A stretch of DNA of 64,000 bases from Cellvibrionaceae bacterium (GTDB lineage: Bacteria; Pseudomonadota; Gammaproteobacteria; Pseudomonadales; Cellvibrionaceae), in assembly GCA_024707385.1 (NCBI GenBank), contig JANPZW010000015.1, positions 620,001-684,000 of the forward strand, written 5' to 3'. The notes beneath the pieces are model-generated. The model had not been told where the DNA came from and ran no database searches. It saw nothing but the letters and a program-made list of their open reading frames with translations. Below are positions 46,573-55,250 of the stretch, piece after piece; within the stretch, counting starts at the first letter, position 1, and every line of letters begins with the position of its first letter. A program made the translations under genes and the position numbers.

Positions 46573-48051
46573 TCAAAGCTTGCGTTCTGCGCTTGCGTTT
46601 AGACGCAGGAGCATTCCGGGTGAATCTGTAACGACATAAATAGAGCCGTCTGGGGCGACAACGGGTTCGTAAGGACGGCCGGCAAATTTGACCAGCGTTT
46701 CCTCATGCTGAACCCGTTCACCATCCAGGGTGAGCAATCTCAGTTCGCGTCGGGCGAGGGCGGTGACGAGGATTTTGTTTTGCCACAAGGGGAATTCGCG
46801 CCCCTGATAAAACGTCATCCCGGAAACACCGATGGAAGGACGCCAGTAGATAACCGGCTGCTCAACACCCTCCAGCCGGGTATGCGGCGTCAGCAGCGTG
46901 CCTTCGTAATTGATGCCGTAAGTCACGTTCGGCCAGCCGTAGTCACCCGTTGGTTTGAGCACATTGAGTTCGTCACCGCCGCGCGGCCCGTGCTCGGTGG
47001 CCCATAGGCGCCCGGTCTCGGGGTGAATTGCCAGTCCCTGAGGGTTGCGGTGGCCGAGGCTGTAAATCGAGGGCAAAAATTCCGGCTTGTTGCGGAAGGG
47101 GTTATCTGCGGGAATGCTCCCATCTGGATGTAATCGGTGAAATTTGCCGAAAGGTTTTCCCGGCTCACGTGCCTGTTCCAGCACGCCTCTGTCACCTATT
47201 GAAATGTACAAATATCCCTGTTTGTCGAAGATCAGGCGTCCCCCGTAGTGCCAGAAGTGGTCGTTGTAATGCTCCGCAGCCGCCTCATAGACCACCTCCT
47301 GTTGGGTCCATTTGTGATTCTTGATCTTGCCGCGCACCACGCGGGTCATCGCCAGTACCACGTCGGCCGTCGGGCCTGGCACCGGGTGACTGTATGCCAG
47401 ATAGATCCAGCCATTTTTGGCATGCTCCGGGTGCAGGGCGATGTCCAGCAAACCTCCCTGGTTCCATTGATGCGAGTGGACAAAAACCTCCGGCGTGCCG
47501 GCGATGGGCTTTTCATTAAGTTTGCCGTTTTTGATCACCCGCAGCCGTCCGACACGCTCTGTCACCAGCACCGTTTGCGCATCGGGAAAGGCGACCGCCC
47601 AAGGCGTGTCCAACTTGTCGCTCACCACCTGCACATCCACTTCGTAATCCAGAGTGGATACTTTGCCGGGGACAGGATCAAACTGGGGCACCTCTGGCGC
47701 AGCTGTTTCGGTCTGCGGCTCCTCCGCCGCCTTGCGGGTGGGGACGTATTTGGCGATGGCGTTCAGCTGGGCTTCGTTCAAGGTATCGCCAAAGGCCGGC
47801 ATGCCTTTGGAGGCCAGACCGTTTTTGGCGATGCGGAAGACGTCCCATTCCTGCCCTCCGTAGACGTAGCTGGAGGGCGAAAGGGCCGGCCCGAGACCTG
47901 AGCCCTGAAACTGGAGGCCGTGGCAGGCGGCGCAGTTCTGTTCATAGAGCTGCTTGCCATCCGGTTCCTGCGCTTGCAGTACGGGAGGAAGCGCCAGAAG
48001 GAAAGTGGCGAGAATAGATCCCATACTGGAAAAATGACCTGGATATTTCAT
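46573..48051 (-). CDS. Cytochrome c fused to PQQ-dependent aldose sugar dehydrogenase (YliI/SorA-like)
   Basis: A 492-residue periplasmic protein. Signal peptide ends near VLQAQEP. Residues about 32-110 are a c-type cytochrome (YEQNCAACHGLQFQGSG with the haem motif CAACH, and distal Met in GLASKGMPAFGDTL). Residues about 135-492 are a six-bladed soluble glucose dehydrogenase propeller: LDTPWAVAFPD, GGLLDIALHP, HYGGRLIFDKQGYLYISIGDRG, SLGHRNPQGLAIHPETGRLWATEHGPRGGDELN and YWRPSIGVSGMTFY. The usual YliI is a propeller alone, so here electrons can pass directly to the attached haem. RBS AGGAG precedes ATG 48051. It diverges from the CadC-type regulator gene. Confidence 0.9.
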   Translation of the reverse strand: MKYPGHFSSMGSILATFLLALPPVLQAQEPDGKQLYEQNCAACHGLQFQGSGLGPALSPSSYVYGGQEWDVFRIAKNGLASKGMPAFGDTLNEAQLNAIAKYVPTRKAAEEPQTETAAPEVPQFDPVPGKVSTLDYEVDVQVVSDKLDTPWAVAFPDAQTVLVTERVGRLRVIKNGKLNEKPIAGTPEVFVHSHQWNQGGLLDIALHPEHAKNGWIYLAYSHPVPGPTADVVLAMTRVVRGKIKNHKWTQQEVVYEAAAEHYNDHFWHYGGRLIFDKQGYLYISIGDRGVLEQAREPGKPFGKFHRLHPDGSIPADNPFRNKPEFLPSIYSLGHRNPQGLAIHPETGRLWATEHGPRGGDELNVLKPTGDYGWPNVTYGINYEGTLLTPHTRLEGVEQPVIYWRPSIGVSGMTFYQGREFPLWQNKILVTALARRELRLLTLDGERVQHEETLVKFAGRPYEPVVAPDGSIYVVTDSPGMLLRLNASAERKL

Positions 48052-48268
48052 GTGTGGCTCCTACACAAAGCGTGATTTGCAGGTGTGCGATTGAGTAAAG
48101 CGAGGTGGGCGGCAGAAGTGAATGTAGGGAAGCTATAGGTTTTCTATAGTTTTGCTGGAGACCTATATCTGTCTCATAAAATCCAATTGCTACAAGGCCT
48201 TATATTGCTTTATTAAGATCGCTTGTTAAGATCCGTCCCGCGTGCCGCGGACAACAAGAGGAATGTGA

Positions 48269-50506
48269 GTGACGCAGCCAAAAGATCTGCAGAACAACCC
48301 GGAGGTCGATCACCGATTCAGAACCTCGGAAGCCTTCCTGTTGGGCGCGGCGCTTATCACCCCATCGCTGAACCGCATCGAAGTCGACGGCGCAGTTCAC
48401 CAGGTGGAACCCAAGGTGATGAAGGTTCTGTTGCTGCTGTGTTCGCGCCCCGGCCATGTGGTCTATCGCGACCAGATTCTGCACCCGGTATGGGGACACA
48501 CCGGCGACGACTATCTGCTCAACCGCGCCGTCTCCGAGCTGCGCAAGATATTTGCCGACAGCGTCCAGTGCCCCGCCTATATAGAAACCATACGCAAAAC
48601 CGGCTATCGCCTGGTGGCACCGATCAAACCTGTCGCCAGCGCCGCGCTGGTGCCGGAGAAATCAAAACCAGCCAAACCGGCAGCGCCTCTGGCGGAACCC
48701 TCGCCTGAAGCGCCAGCGGAACCACTGCCGGAAAAAAGCTCATCACATAAACCATTGGGCCGGCTTCTGCTAGCCGGAGCCGTTACTGCAGCTGCCGCAG
48801 CCTTGCTAGTTTTGCTCGGTCAGATGCTCTGGCCCAACAAGCCTTTCTCCATCGACCACTATCAGGTGTATCCCGCCACCCATTTCCCCGGCCGCGAATA
48901 CGATGCGGCGCTTTCTCCCGATGGCTCCCGCATTACCTATATCGCTGACGAGGAGGGCAAGGCGCCCGCCGTTTTTATCAAGATGCTGCGCGGCGAGCAG
49001 GCGCTGCAACTGTCGCAAAATGAAGTGCAAGGGGACGCGCGGGTCAGCAGCCCGCGCTGGCTGCCAGACGGGCAGGGCATCGTTTATTTAAGCCTGGACG
49101 AACCGACCCTGCGGATACTGCGCGTTTCACCTTTGGGTGGCGCCGCTCAGGTTCTGCATGAAGATTCGCAAGCTTTTAGCGTTAGAGGCTTGGCCATTGC
49201 CGACGACGGCCAGCGGTTGGTGTATGCCAAACGCAGCGCGCCAGATGCCCCGCACCAGCTTTGGTTGTTATCGATAAAAGATGGGGAGCGTTCGCAACTC
49301 ACCAATCCTGCACCGGGCTCTCTGGGCGATGTGGATCCGCTGTTCGCACCCGATGGCCAATCCGTGTTGTTCGTGCGCGGCAGCGACGAAGTCACCAAGG
49401 ATATTTATCGGCTCAATCTGACCGGCAATAGCGGTAATAGCGGCAATACATTGAGGCGCCTGACCCACGACAATCGCAAGGTCAATGGCATCGCCTGGTC
49501 TCCCGATGGCAAGCGCCTGATCTTCACTTCCACCCGTTCCGGCATCTACAGGCTCTGGTCCATTACCGGTGACGGCGGCGAGCCGCAGCCGCTGTCCCTG
49601 GGTTGGGAGTCGGCCCAGCGGCCGGTGACTGCCTTGGGTGTGGAGGCGCTGGTGTTCGAAGACTGGAAGCACACCGCCAAACTGGTATCGGTGGACTTGG
49701 CAAATCCGCAGGTCCAGCCGCTAAAACTTTCCTTGCGTTGGGATTCCAACCCGAGCATTTCTCCAGACGGAAAATCCCTGGTGTTCGCCTCCAATCGCGG
49801 CGGTCCATTTGGGATTTGGCGGAGTGACATGGAAAATGAAAGCACCTATGAATGGACAAATCTCGACGGCGCTTTTATCGATAACCCCACCTGGTCTCCC
49901 GATGGGCGCAAGATCGTTTTTGATGCCAGCCCGCAGGGCAGGGCACAGCTTTATCTACTCGATAAAGACAGCTCTGTAGCTAGGCCGCTGCCATTGGGAG
50001 ATTTCGACAATCGCACGCCGGCCTGGTCGAACGATGGCGAATGGATCTATTTCGAATCGAACCGCGATGGCTCCTGGCAGCTTTATGCCTGGCATATAAA
50101 GAGCCGGGATATTCGCCGTATCGGCGTCACAGATGGGCGCAATCCCCAGGAATCTGCTGACGGAGAATGGCTGCTCTATGCCGCAGACAAGGGAATTTGG
50201 CGCTGCCGTAAAGTGCAATGTCTGGACGGCAGCCAAGCGGAAAATCCCGAGCGTTTGATTTCCGGTCTGGCCGAAGACGATATCTATAATTGGACGCCCG
50301 CTCGCGGGGGCGTTTTCTTTGTGTTGCGCTCGGCAAATCAACCGCAACTGGCTTTTTTTGATTATGCCGCTGCCGGTATTGAACCTATTACCTCACTTGG
50401 CCGTGATTTTCTCGGCTGGGGGATGACCCTTGCTCCGGACGAGTCGCGCCTATATTTCACGGAGATGATGCAGCCGGGTGCGGATATTAAAATCGCGCGA
50501 CCTTGA
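48269..50506 (+). CDS. CadC/ToxR-type membrane regulator with TolB-like beta-propeller sensor
   Basis: A 745-residue one-component regulator starting at GTG 48269 (AGAGGAA upstream). Residues about 20-115 form an OmpR-type winged helix (VEPKVMKVLLLLCSRPGHVVYRDQIL, LNRAVSELRKIFAD, YIETIRKTGYRLVAPI). A Pro/Ala/Lys-rich linker and one membrane helix follow (LLLAGAVTAAAAALLVLLGQMLW, about 168-190). The periplasmic part has repeated TolB/PD40 motifs such as AALSPDGSRITYIAD, IAWSPDGKRLIFTSTRSG, PSISPDGKSLVFASNRGG and PAWSNDGEWIYFESNRDG. It presumably senses an extracytoplasmic signal and binds DNA without phosphorylation. It faces the PQQ dehydrogenase gene across 217 bp, which is its most likely target, by inference. 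Confidence 0.88.
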   Translation: MTQPKDLQNNPEVDHRFRTSEAFLLGAALITPSLNRIEVDGAVHQVEPKVMKVLLLLCSRPGHVVYRDQILHPVWGHTGDDYLLNRAVSELRKIFADSVQCPAYIETIRKTGYRLVAPIKPVASAALVPEKSKPAKPAAPLAEPSPEAPAEPLPEKSSSHKPLGRLLLAGAVTAAAAALLVLLGQMLWPNKPFSIDHYQVYPATHFPGREYDAALSPDGSRITYIADEEGKAPAVFIKMLRGEQALQLSQNEVQGDARVSSPRWLPDGQGIVYLSLDEPTLRILRVSPLGGAAQVLHEDSQAFSVRGLAIADDGQRLVYAKRSAPDAPHQLWLLSIKDGERSQLTNPAPGSLGDVDPLFAPDGQSVLFVRGSDEVTKDIYRLNLTGNSGNSGNTLRRLTHDNRKVNGIAWSPDGKRLIFTSTRSGIYRLWSITGDGGEPQPLSLGWESAQRPVTALGVEALVFEDWKHTAKLVSVDLANPQVQPLKLSLRWDSNPSISPDGKSLVFASNRGGPFGIWRSDMENESTYEWTNLDGAFIDNPTWSPDGRKIVFDASPQGRAQLYLLDKDSSVARPLPLGDFDNRTPAWSNDGEWIYFESNRDGSWQLYAWHIKSRDIRRIGVTDGRNPQESADGEWLLYAADKGIWRCRKVQCLDGSQAENPERLISGLAEDDIYNWTPARGGVFFVLRSANQPQLAFFDYAAAGIEPITSLGRDFLGWGMTLAPDESRLYFTEMMQPGADIKIARP

Positions 50507-50561
50507 CGCACCCTTGCCGATTTCTTCATAAGCTTTCCAATTTTTCTTCGTTCTGCAATCT

Positions 50562-50612
50562 CCTCCCCGTTGGTAGATTGGCAACCATTCCAATTCAATC
50601 CCATCGGGGAGG
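50562..50612 (+). promoter_or_regulatory. Hairpin that would bury the molbindin ribosome site
   Basis: CCTCCCCG (50562-50569) is exactly complementary to CGGGGAGG (50605-50612), and the latter contains the Shine-Dalgarno sequence of the GTG start at 50618. The 35-nt loop itself has TTGG/CCAA and GGT/ACC pairing options. It lies in the 5' leader of a molybdate-binding-type gene. A translational switch is plausible; it does not visibly match the known Moco riboswitch. Confidence 0.5.
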
Positions 50613-50617
50613 CAAAC

Positions 50618-50845
50618 GTGACTATCAAAGCTATCAACGCTCGCAATCAATTTCAGGGCATCGTTAAACATATCAAACGCGGCGATGTTGTTTCCGAAGT
50701 CGAAGTGGATATCGGCCATCAGGCCAGAATCACCTCGATTGTCTCCACCACCTCGGTAGATGAACTCGGTTTGAAACCCGGCAGCAGCGTCATAGCGCTG
50801 TTCAAATCCACCGAGGTCGCCCTGGCCAGTTTTGCGCCGGCCTGA
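50618..50845 (+). CDS. Molybdenum-pterin-binding-type protein (single Mop/TOBE domain, molbindin)
   Basis: A 75-residue single-domain protein, start GTG 50618 with GGGGAGG five bases upstream. The Mop pattern is complete: INARNQFQGIVKHIKRGDVVSEVEVDIGHQARITSIVSTTSVDELGLKPGS then VIALFKSTEVALA. Molbindins assemble as oligomers that store molybdate or related oxyanions in the cytoplasm. The neighbourhood of sulfate-type transporters fits oxyanion handling, but the ligand is not proven. Expression may be controlled by the hairpin at 50562-50612. Confidence 0.9.
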   Translation: MTIKAINARNQFQGIVKHIKRGDVVSEVEVDIGHQARITSIVSTTSVDELGLKPGSSVIALFKSTEVALASFAPA

Positions 50846-50886
50846 GGCGTTTTCTCTCGGCATATTTCAGCGGATAAGAGGTAGTT

Positions 50887-51549
50887 ATGAGTTACAGAGT
50901 TTTGGTGGTTCCCGGTTTTCATGGTAGCGGTGATGCGCACTGGCAGACTTGGCTGGAAAAACAACTGCCGAACGCTCAACGCATTACGCGGGTCGACTGG
51001 GAAATGCCGGTCGTCAAAGCCTGGGCGAAGGCGGTCACGCGCGCCCTGGATGAAAACCCTGTGCCGACGGTGATCGTCGCTCATAGCTTCGGTTGTCTCG
51101 CCAGCTCACTGGCGATTGCAAGCCGGCCGGATCTGGACCTCGCTGCGGTTTTTGTCGCGCCCGCCCAACCAGACCGTTTCGCCGCTTTCGGTGTGCGTGA
51201 CAATCCGGCGTTGCCGAGCATCGCGCAATATCTGCCGGACGGCCCGCTGAATGTGCCAGGGCTGCTGGTCGGCAGTCAAAATGATCCGTGGATGAAACTG
51301 CAGCACGCTTATGCCTGGGCACGCCGTTGGAATTTGGCTTTCCACGATGCGGGAGCGGCTGGCCACATTAATGTCGATTCCGGTTTTGGCCCATGGCCCT
51401 GGATTAAAGGCGTGGTTGAAACCGTCGGTGAAAGCCTCGTGCAAACCGAAAGTGCTCGCGGCTCTCCTGGATTGTCCTGGTTGCGCAGACCAAATCCGAT
51501 CGTTGCGCCCGCGCCGATAGCTGCACCCGAAGTTCTGTTTTACGCATAA
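50887..51549 (+). CDS. RBBP9/YdeN-family serine hydrolase
   Basis: A 220-residue cytosolic alpha/beta hydrolase. The YdeN/RBBP9 signature is clear: VVPGFHGSGDAHWQTWLE at the N-terminus, DWEMPVVKAWAKAV, nucleophile Ser in TVIVAHSFGCLASSLA (about residue 67), VGSQNDPWMKL with Asp, and the His in GAAGHINVDSGFGPWPWI. AGAGGTAG precedes the ATG. The C-terminal 40 residues are a Pro/Ala-rich tail. Such genes are often found beside sulfate-assimilation genes in pseudomonads; the physiological substrate is unknown. Confidence 0.88.
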   Translation: MSYRVLVVPGFHGSGDAHWQTWLEKQLPNAQRITRVDWEMPVVKAWAKAVTRALDENPVPTVIVAHSFGCLASSLAIASRPDLDLAAVFVAPAQPDRFAAFGVRDNPALPSIAQYLPDGPLNVPGLLVGSQNDPWMKLQHAYAWARRWNLAFHDAGAAGHINVDSGFGPWPWIKGVVETVGESLVQTESARGSPGLSWLRRPNPIVAPAPIAAPEVLFYA

Positions 51550-51628
51550 ATGGTGTGGCTCATACATACATTGATGAGCATTAAAGTAAAACCTCAACTG
51601 TCTTTGATTCGCCTGCGGAGTTTTTAAG

Positions 51629-52474
51629 GTGTGCCAGCTTTTTGCCCTAACCAGCCACCAACCGGTTTCACCGGATTTTTCTTTGCGGGGATTTTTCCAG
51701 CGCGGCGGTAATACGGGCGACCATCGCGATGGCTGGGGGTTGGCACTTTTCCGCGATGCGCAGCTGGAACTGCAAACCCACATCAGCGCCGCACACAATT
51801 GCCACAAGGCAACGGAATTGCTGCAGACCAAACCGCGCGCAACCACTGTGGTGGCGCATATCCGCAAAGCGACTGCGGGTGAAGTTGCGGTGCACAATTC
51901 ACATCCGTTCACGCGCACCCTCTGGGGAGAAACATGGGCATTTGCCCATAACGGCGATTTAAAAAATTTTCATCCCGCTACCGCCAAAGACTATTCCCCG
52001 AGAGGGCAGACGGACAGTGAGTGGGCATTTTGTTACATCCTGAGTCAGCTCGCGCGCGCCTTTGTGACCAAACCTCCAGTGCATCTGCTGGCCGAATTCC
52101 TGCGCTCGCTGAGTGCAAACATTTCTAATTACGGCACCTTCAATTATCTGCTGAGCAACGGCACTTTATTGATTGCCCATTGCAGCACGGAGTTGTATTG
52201 GGCGCACCGCCATTACCCGTTCGGCAAGGTGGAGCTGGTCGATCTCGATATGTCCATCGACCTGGGTGAGTTCAACCAGGCGGATGAGTCCATGTTTGTG
52301 GTGGCCACCAAACCACTCACCCGCGGCGAAGCCTGGTGCCCCATGGGGCCGGGTGAAATCCGTATATTTGACGCTGGTCAAATGGTGCTTGATCTCCCTC
52401 CCGTACCGCCCCGTGTGCATCCCGTCACCGATTGGAACACCGCCTGGGAAAGCAATCGCATCGTAATCTCCTAA
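51629..52474 (+). CDS. yafJ: YafJ-type class II glutamine amidotransferase
   Basis: A 281-residue protein starting at GTG 51629 so that Cys2 becomes the N-terminal nucleophile after Met removal (MCQLFALTSHQPV), as in all class II amidotransferases. The glutamine-site motifs are RGGNTGDHRDGWGLALF, VVAHIRKATAGEVAVHNSHPF, WAFAHNGDLKNF and GQTDSEWAFCYIL. Overall close to E. coli YafJ. Ntn hydrolases of this kind release ammonia from glutamine or cleave gamma-glutamyl compounds; the acceptor is not known. A hairpin terminator follows immediately. Confidence 0.9.
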   Translation: MCQLFALTSHQPVSPDFSLRGFFQRGGNTGDHRDGWGLALFRDAQLELQTHISAAHNCHKATELLQTKPRATTVVAHIRKATAGEVAVHNSHPFTRTLWGETWAFAHNGDLKNFHPATAKDYSPRGQTDSEWAFCYILSQLARAFVTKPPVHLLAEFLRSLSANISNYGTFNYLLSNGTLLIAHCSTELYWAHRHYPFGKVELVDLDMSIDLGEFNQADESMFVVATKPLTRGEAWCPMGPGEIRIFDAGQMVLDLPPVPPRVHPVTDWNTAWESNRIVIS

Positions 52475-52493
52475 AACCGGCTTCGCGCCGGTT
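52475..52493 (+). terminator. Terminator after yafJ
   Basis: AACCGGC (52475-52481), loop TTCGC, GCCGGTT (52487-52493), then CCTGCTTGTT. A perfect 7-bp stem directly after the stop codon. Confidence 0.6.
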
Positions 52494-52672
52494 CCTGCTT
52501 GTTGCACCCCTGCATGCTTAGAACTATCCCTTCTAACCTTATTTCAAAATTTTCCCTTCCCTAAGCGGGCCATTCCATATTTCCAGATAAGCAAATCAAA
52601 ATATCTTGGTTCAGTTCATATATGCCTTTCATTAAGATCACTTCCGTCGCTTGATTGGACATGGTGAATGAA

Positions 52673-52885
52673 ATGACGAACAGAGATGCTGACAAAGAAA
52701 GTGGCTACCGGGAAATTCTGGAAGACATCAAAAGTCATCTCGCACAACTGCAATTTGGATCCCTGGAAATATCCGTACATAACGGCCAAGTGGTTCAGAT
52801 TGAGCGTCGCGAGAAGAAGCGTTACGAGAAACGCGAGGGCGCGAATCTTTTAGTCAGACCCGTCGACAATCACGTAAACAAATAG
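52673..52885 (+). CDS. YezD-like small protein (DUF2292)
   Basis: A 70-residue protein from ATG 52673 with GGTGA five bases upstream; ATG 52661 is also in frame. The conserved core is YREILEDIKSHLAQLQFGSLEISVHNGQVVQIERREKKRY, matching the DUF2292/YezD pattern (FGSxxIxVxDGxVVQIExxEK). These small proteins are repeatedly linked to sulfate assimilation operons, which fits with the porin and sulfate importers downstream. Molecular role unknown. Confidence 0.82.
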   Translation: MTNRDADKESGYREILEDIKSHLAQLQFGSLEISVHNGQVVQIERREKKRYEKREGANLLVRPVDNHVNK

Positions 52886-53000
52886 CGATCATTATTTATC
52901 GACCGGAAAACCGAAGATATTGACTGCATAACTTTGAGCCAAACCGAAACCACCGGACGGCTTCAGCCAACCAAATTTAAATTTTAAATAGAGAGAGAAG

Positions 53001-54047
53001 ATGAAACGCACATTACCTTTTTATATTGCTCTTGGGGTTGCTTTTTCCAGTGCTCAACCAGTACTGGCCAACACTGCAGGTCTGAATTTTTACGGCCGCG
53101 CCAATGTCTCCGCTGATTTTCTGGATAACGGCGATGACAGTGATCTGAATGTTTCCAGCAACTCCAGCCGCATCGGCGTGCGCGCCAGTACCGATCTGGG
53201 CGAAGGCTTGAAAGGCATATTGCAGGTGGAAACCCAGATCAATTACGACAATGGCAACGGCAGCCTGGCCTCACGCGACACATTTGTCGGTTTGGAAGGT
53301 GGCTTCGGTCGAATCCGTTTTGGCCAGATCGATACACCTCTCAAGCAAATCCGCTCTGCCGTCGATGCGTTCGGCGACCAGATTGGCGATCTGCGCAACC
53401 TGACGCGCCTCAACGGCAGTACCGGTACAGCTTTCACCGGTCAGGATTTTGACGCCCGCTTCAGAAACGGCATTTATTACAACACACCTTCCTTCAACGG
53501 TTTTGTGTTCAATTTTCACTACACGCCCGAAGTGAAAGAAGCAACGGATCTGGAAGATGAATCCGCCGCTTACAGCACATCACTTGCCTATACCGCAGGT
53601 GATCTGTATTTGGCCCTTGCGCACGAGCAGTGGGAAAGTGTGGAAGATTCCAGCGCGATTCGCCTCGGTGCTCGTTACAAAATCAATAATCTGACTCTGA
53701 GCGGATTGTTTCAGCAGGCCACCATCAAAAATCTTCCCGCTGATGAGGATGTTCAGGTTCTGGGTGTTGGCGCCAGCTACAAACTCTCCGACAAATGGAC
53801 GGCGAAAGGACAGGTTTACAACCTGGATGCAAAAGATCGAGATGAGAGTGGCGCAACGCTCCTTGCCATTGGTGCCGACTACATTCTCAGCAACCAATTC
53901 CGCGTCCTGTTTGCCTACGCGCAAACGGATAACGAGGATGTCGCAGCTTACCGGATCACCGGCGGTGGCGGTTACGGCGATGCCATTGCAACGGTTGCGG
54001 GTGAAACCGCCACTGGTTTGTCAGTTGGCTTTCGCTACGACTTTTAA
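53001..54047 (+). CDS. General outer-membrane porin (Gram-negative trimeric type)
   Basis: A 348-residue protein with signal peptide ending PVLANTAG. The mature part starts with the typical GLNFYGRANVSADF strand, then SNSSRIGVRASTDLGEGLKGILQVETQIN, RDTFVGLEGGFGRIRFGQIDTPLKQI, further alternating strands, and ends in Phe (GLSVGFRYDF) as outer-membrane barrels do. This is the Porin_4-type sixteen-strand pore. Its position between YezD and the sulfate-binding protein suggests it feeds sulfate or other sulfur compounds into the periplasm; that is inference. AGAGAGAG precedes the ATG. Confidence 0.92.
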   Translation: MKRTLPFYIALGVAFSSAQPVLANTAGLNFYGRANVSADFLDNGDDSDLNVSSNSSRIGVRASTDLGEGLKGILQVETQINYDNGNGSLASRDTFVGLEGGFGRIRFGQIDTPLKQIRSAVDAFGDQIGDLRNLTRLNGSTGTAFTGQDFDARFRNGIYYNTPSFNGFVFNFHYTPEVKEATDLEDESAAYSTSLAYTAGDLYLALAHEQWESVEDSSAIRLGARYKINNLTLSGLFQQATIKNLPADEDVQVLGVGASYKLSDKWTAKGQVYNLDAKDRDESGATLLAIGADYILSNQFRVLFAYAQTDNEDVAAYRITGGGGYGDAIATVAGETATGLSVGFRYDF

Positions 54048-54053
54048 TCTACC

Positions 54054-54078
54054 GGCCTGCAGCGAGCAGCTGCAGGCC
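54054..54078 (+). terminator. Hairpin after the porin gene
   Basis: GGCCTGCAG (54054-54062) and CTGCAGGCC (54070-54078) form a perfect 9-bp stem with a 7-nt loop; only CCAATTAAGTT follows, so it may be a transcript-stabilising or partial terminator. Confidence 0.55.
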
Positions 54079-54165
54079 CCAATTAAGTTAACAACTTCTT
54101 AAATAAATATCGCGAAGCCGATTTTTCCGATATTTGAAAATGGTCTCCCAAAAAGGAAAGTTTCA

Positions 54166-55183
54166 ATGTCAATCAAGAATTTGAAAAAAATCTTTGCTGG
54201 CCCTGACTCTCGGTCTTTCCGTGAGCACGGTGTCACTGGCGCAGTCGGAAGTTAAACTGCTGAACGTATCCTATGATCCAACCCGCGAACTTTATACTGA
54301 ATTCAATAAAGCGTTTGCTGATCATTGGCAGAAAACCGAAAAACAGAAAGTGACCATCAGCCAGTCGCACGGTGGTTCCGGTAAACAGGCGCGCTCTGTT
54401 ATCGACGGTTTGGCGGCCGATGTTGTGACTCTGGCGCTCGCTTACGATATTGATGCGCTGTATGAAGAAGCCAAACTGATCCCGGAAAATTGGCAGTCAC
54501 GTCTGCCGAATAACAGCGCTCCTTACACATCCACAATCGTGCTGGTGGTGCGCAAAGGCAACCCGAAAAATATCAAAGACTGGGACGATCTGGTGAAGCC
54601 AGGCGTGCAAGTCATCACCCCTAATCCCAAAACATCTGGCGGTGCGCGCTGGAACTATCTCGCCGCTTGGGCATTTGCCAAGAAGAAATACGGCTCTGAC
54701 GAAAAAGCGCGTGAGTTCGTGGCACAGCTTTATAAAAATGTACCGGTTCTCGACTCCGGCGCACGAGGCAGCACAACGACTTTCGCACAGCGTGAAATCG
54801 GCGATGTTTTCCTGTCCTGGGAAAACGAAGCCTTCCTGATCGAAAAAGAATTTGGCGCCGGAAAGTTTGATATTGTGGTGCCGTCATTATCGATCCTGGC
54901 AGAACCTCCTGTAACCGTCGTGGATAAAAATGTAGAGAAAAATGGCACCCGCAAAGTTGCTGAAGCCTATCTAAAATTTCTCTACAGCAAAGAGGGGCAG
55001 GAAATTGCCGGCAAGAACTTCTACCGTCCACGCGATCCCGAAGTTGCCGCCAAATACGCCAAAGTGTTCCCGCAAGTGGAATTGATCACCATCGACGCGG
55101 AATTCGGTGGCTGGCAGAAAGCCCAAAAGGAACACTTTAACGACGGCGGCGTTTTCGACGCGATCTACAAGCCGGGAACCTGA
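54166..55183 (+). CDS. sbp: Periplasmic sulfate/thiosulfate-binding protein, copy 1 (one frameshift)
   Basis: ATG 54166 follows AGGAAAG. One A must be removed from the seven-A run at 54184-54190 to read MSIKNLKKSLLALTLGLSVSTVSLAQSEVKL, a normal signal peptide; product about 338 residues. The Sbp/CysP hallmarks are KLLNVSYDPTRELYTEFNKAF, SQSHGGSGKQARSVIDGLAADVVTLALAYDID, LPNNSAPYTSTIVLVVRKGNPKNIKDWDDLV and NPKTSGGARWNYLAAWAFA. It binds sulfate (perhaps thiosulfate) and presents it to CysTW. The 118 bp upstream holds the ribosome site. A hairpin follows before cysT, which may keep the binding protein in excess. Confidence 0.93.
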
Positions 55184-55196
55184 TAAAATAGCGCCT

Positions 55197-55224
55197 CCGC
55201 ACCGGACATCCGGTGCGGATTTTC
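55197..55224 (+). terminator. Attenuating terminator between sbp and cysT
   Basis: CCGCACCGG (55197-55205), loop ACAT, CCGGTGCGG (55210-55218), then ATTTTC. A perfect 9-bp stem with short T tract between two genes of one operon, consistent with partial termination that raises binding-protein output over permease. Confidence 0.7.
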
Positions 55225-55250
55225 TGCTAACAACAAGAAACTGAAATTTC

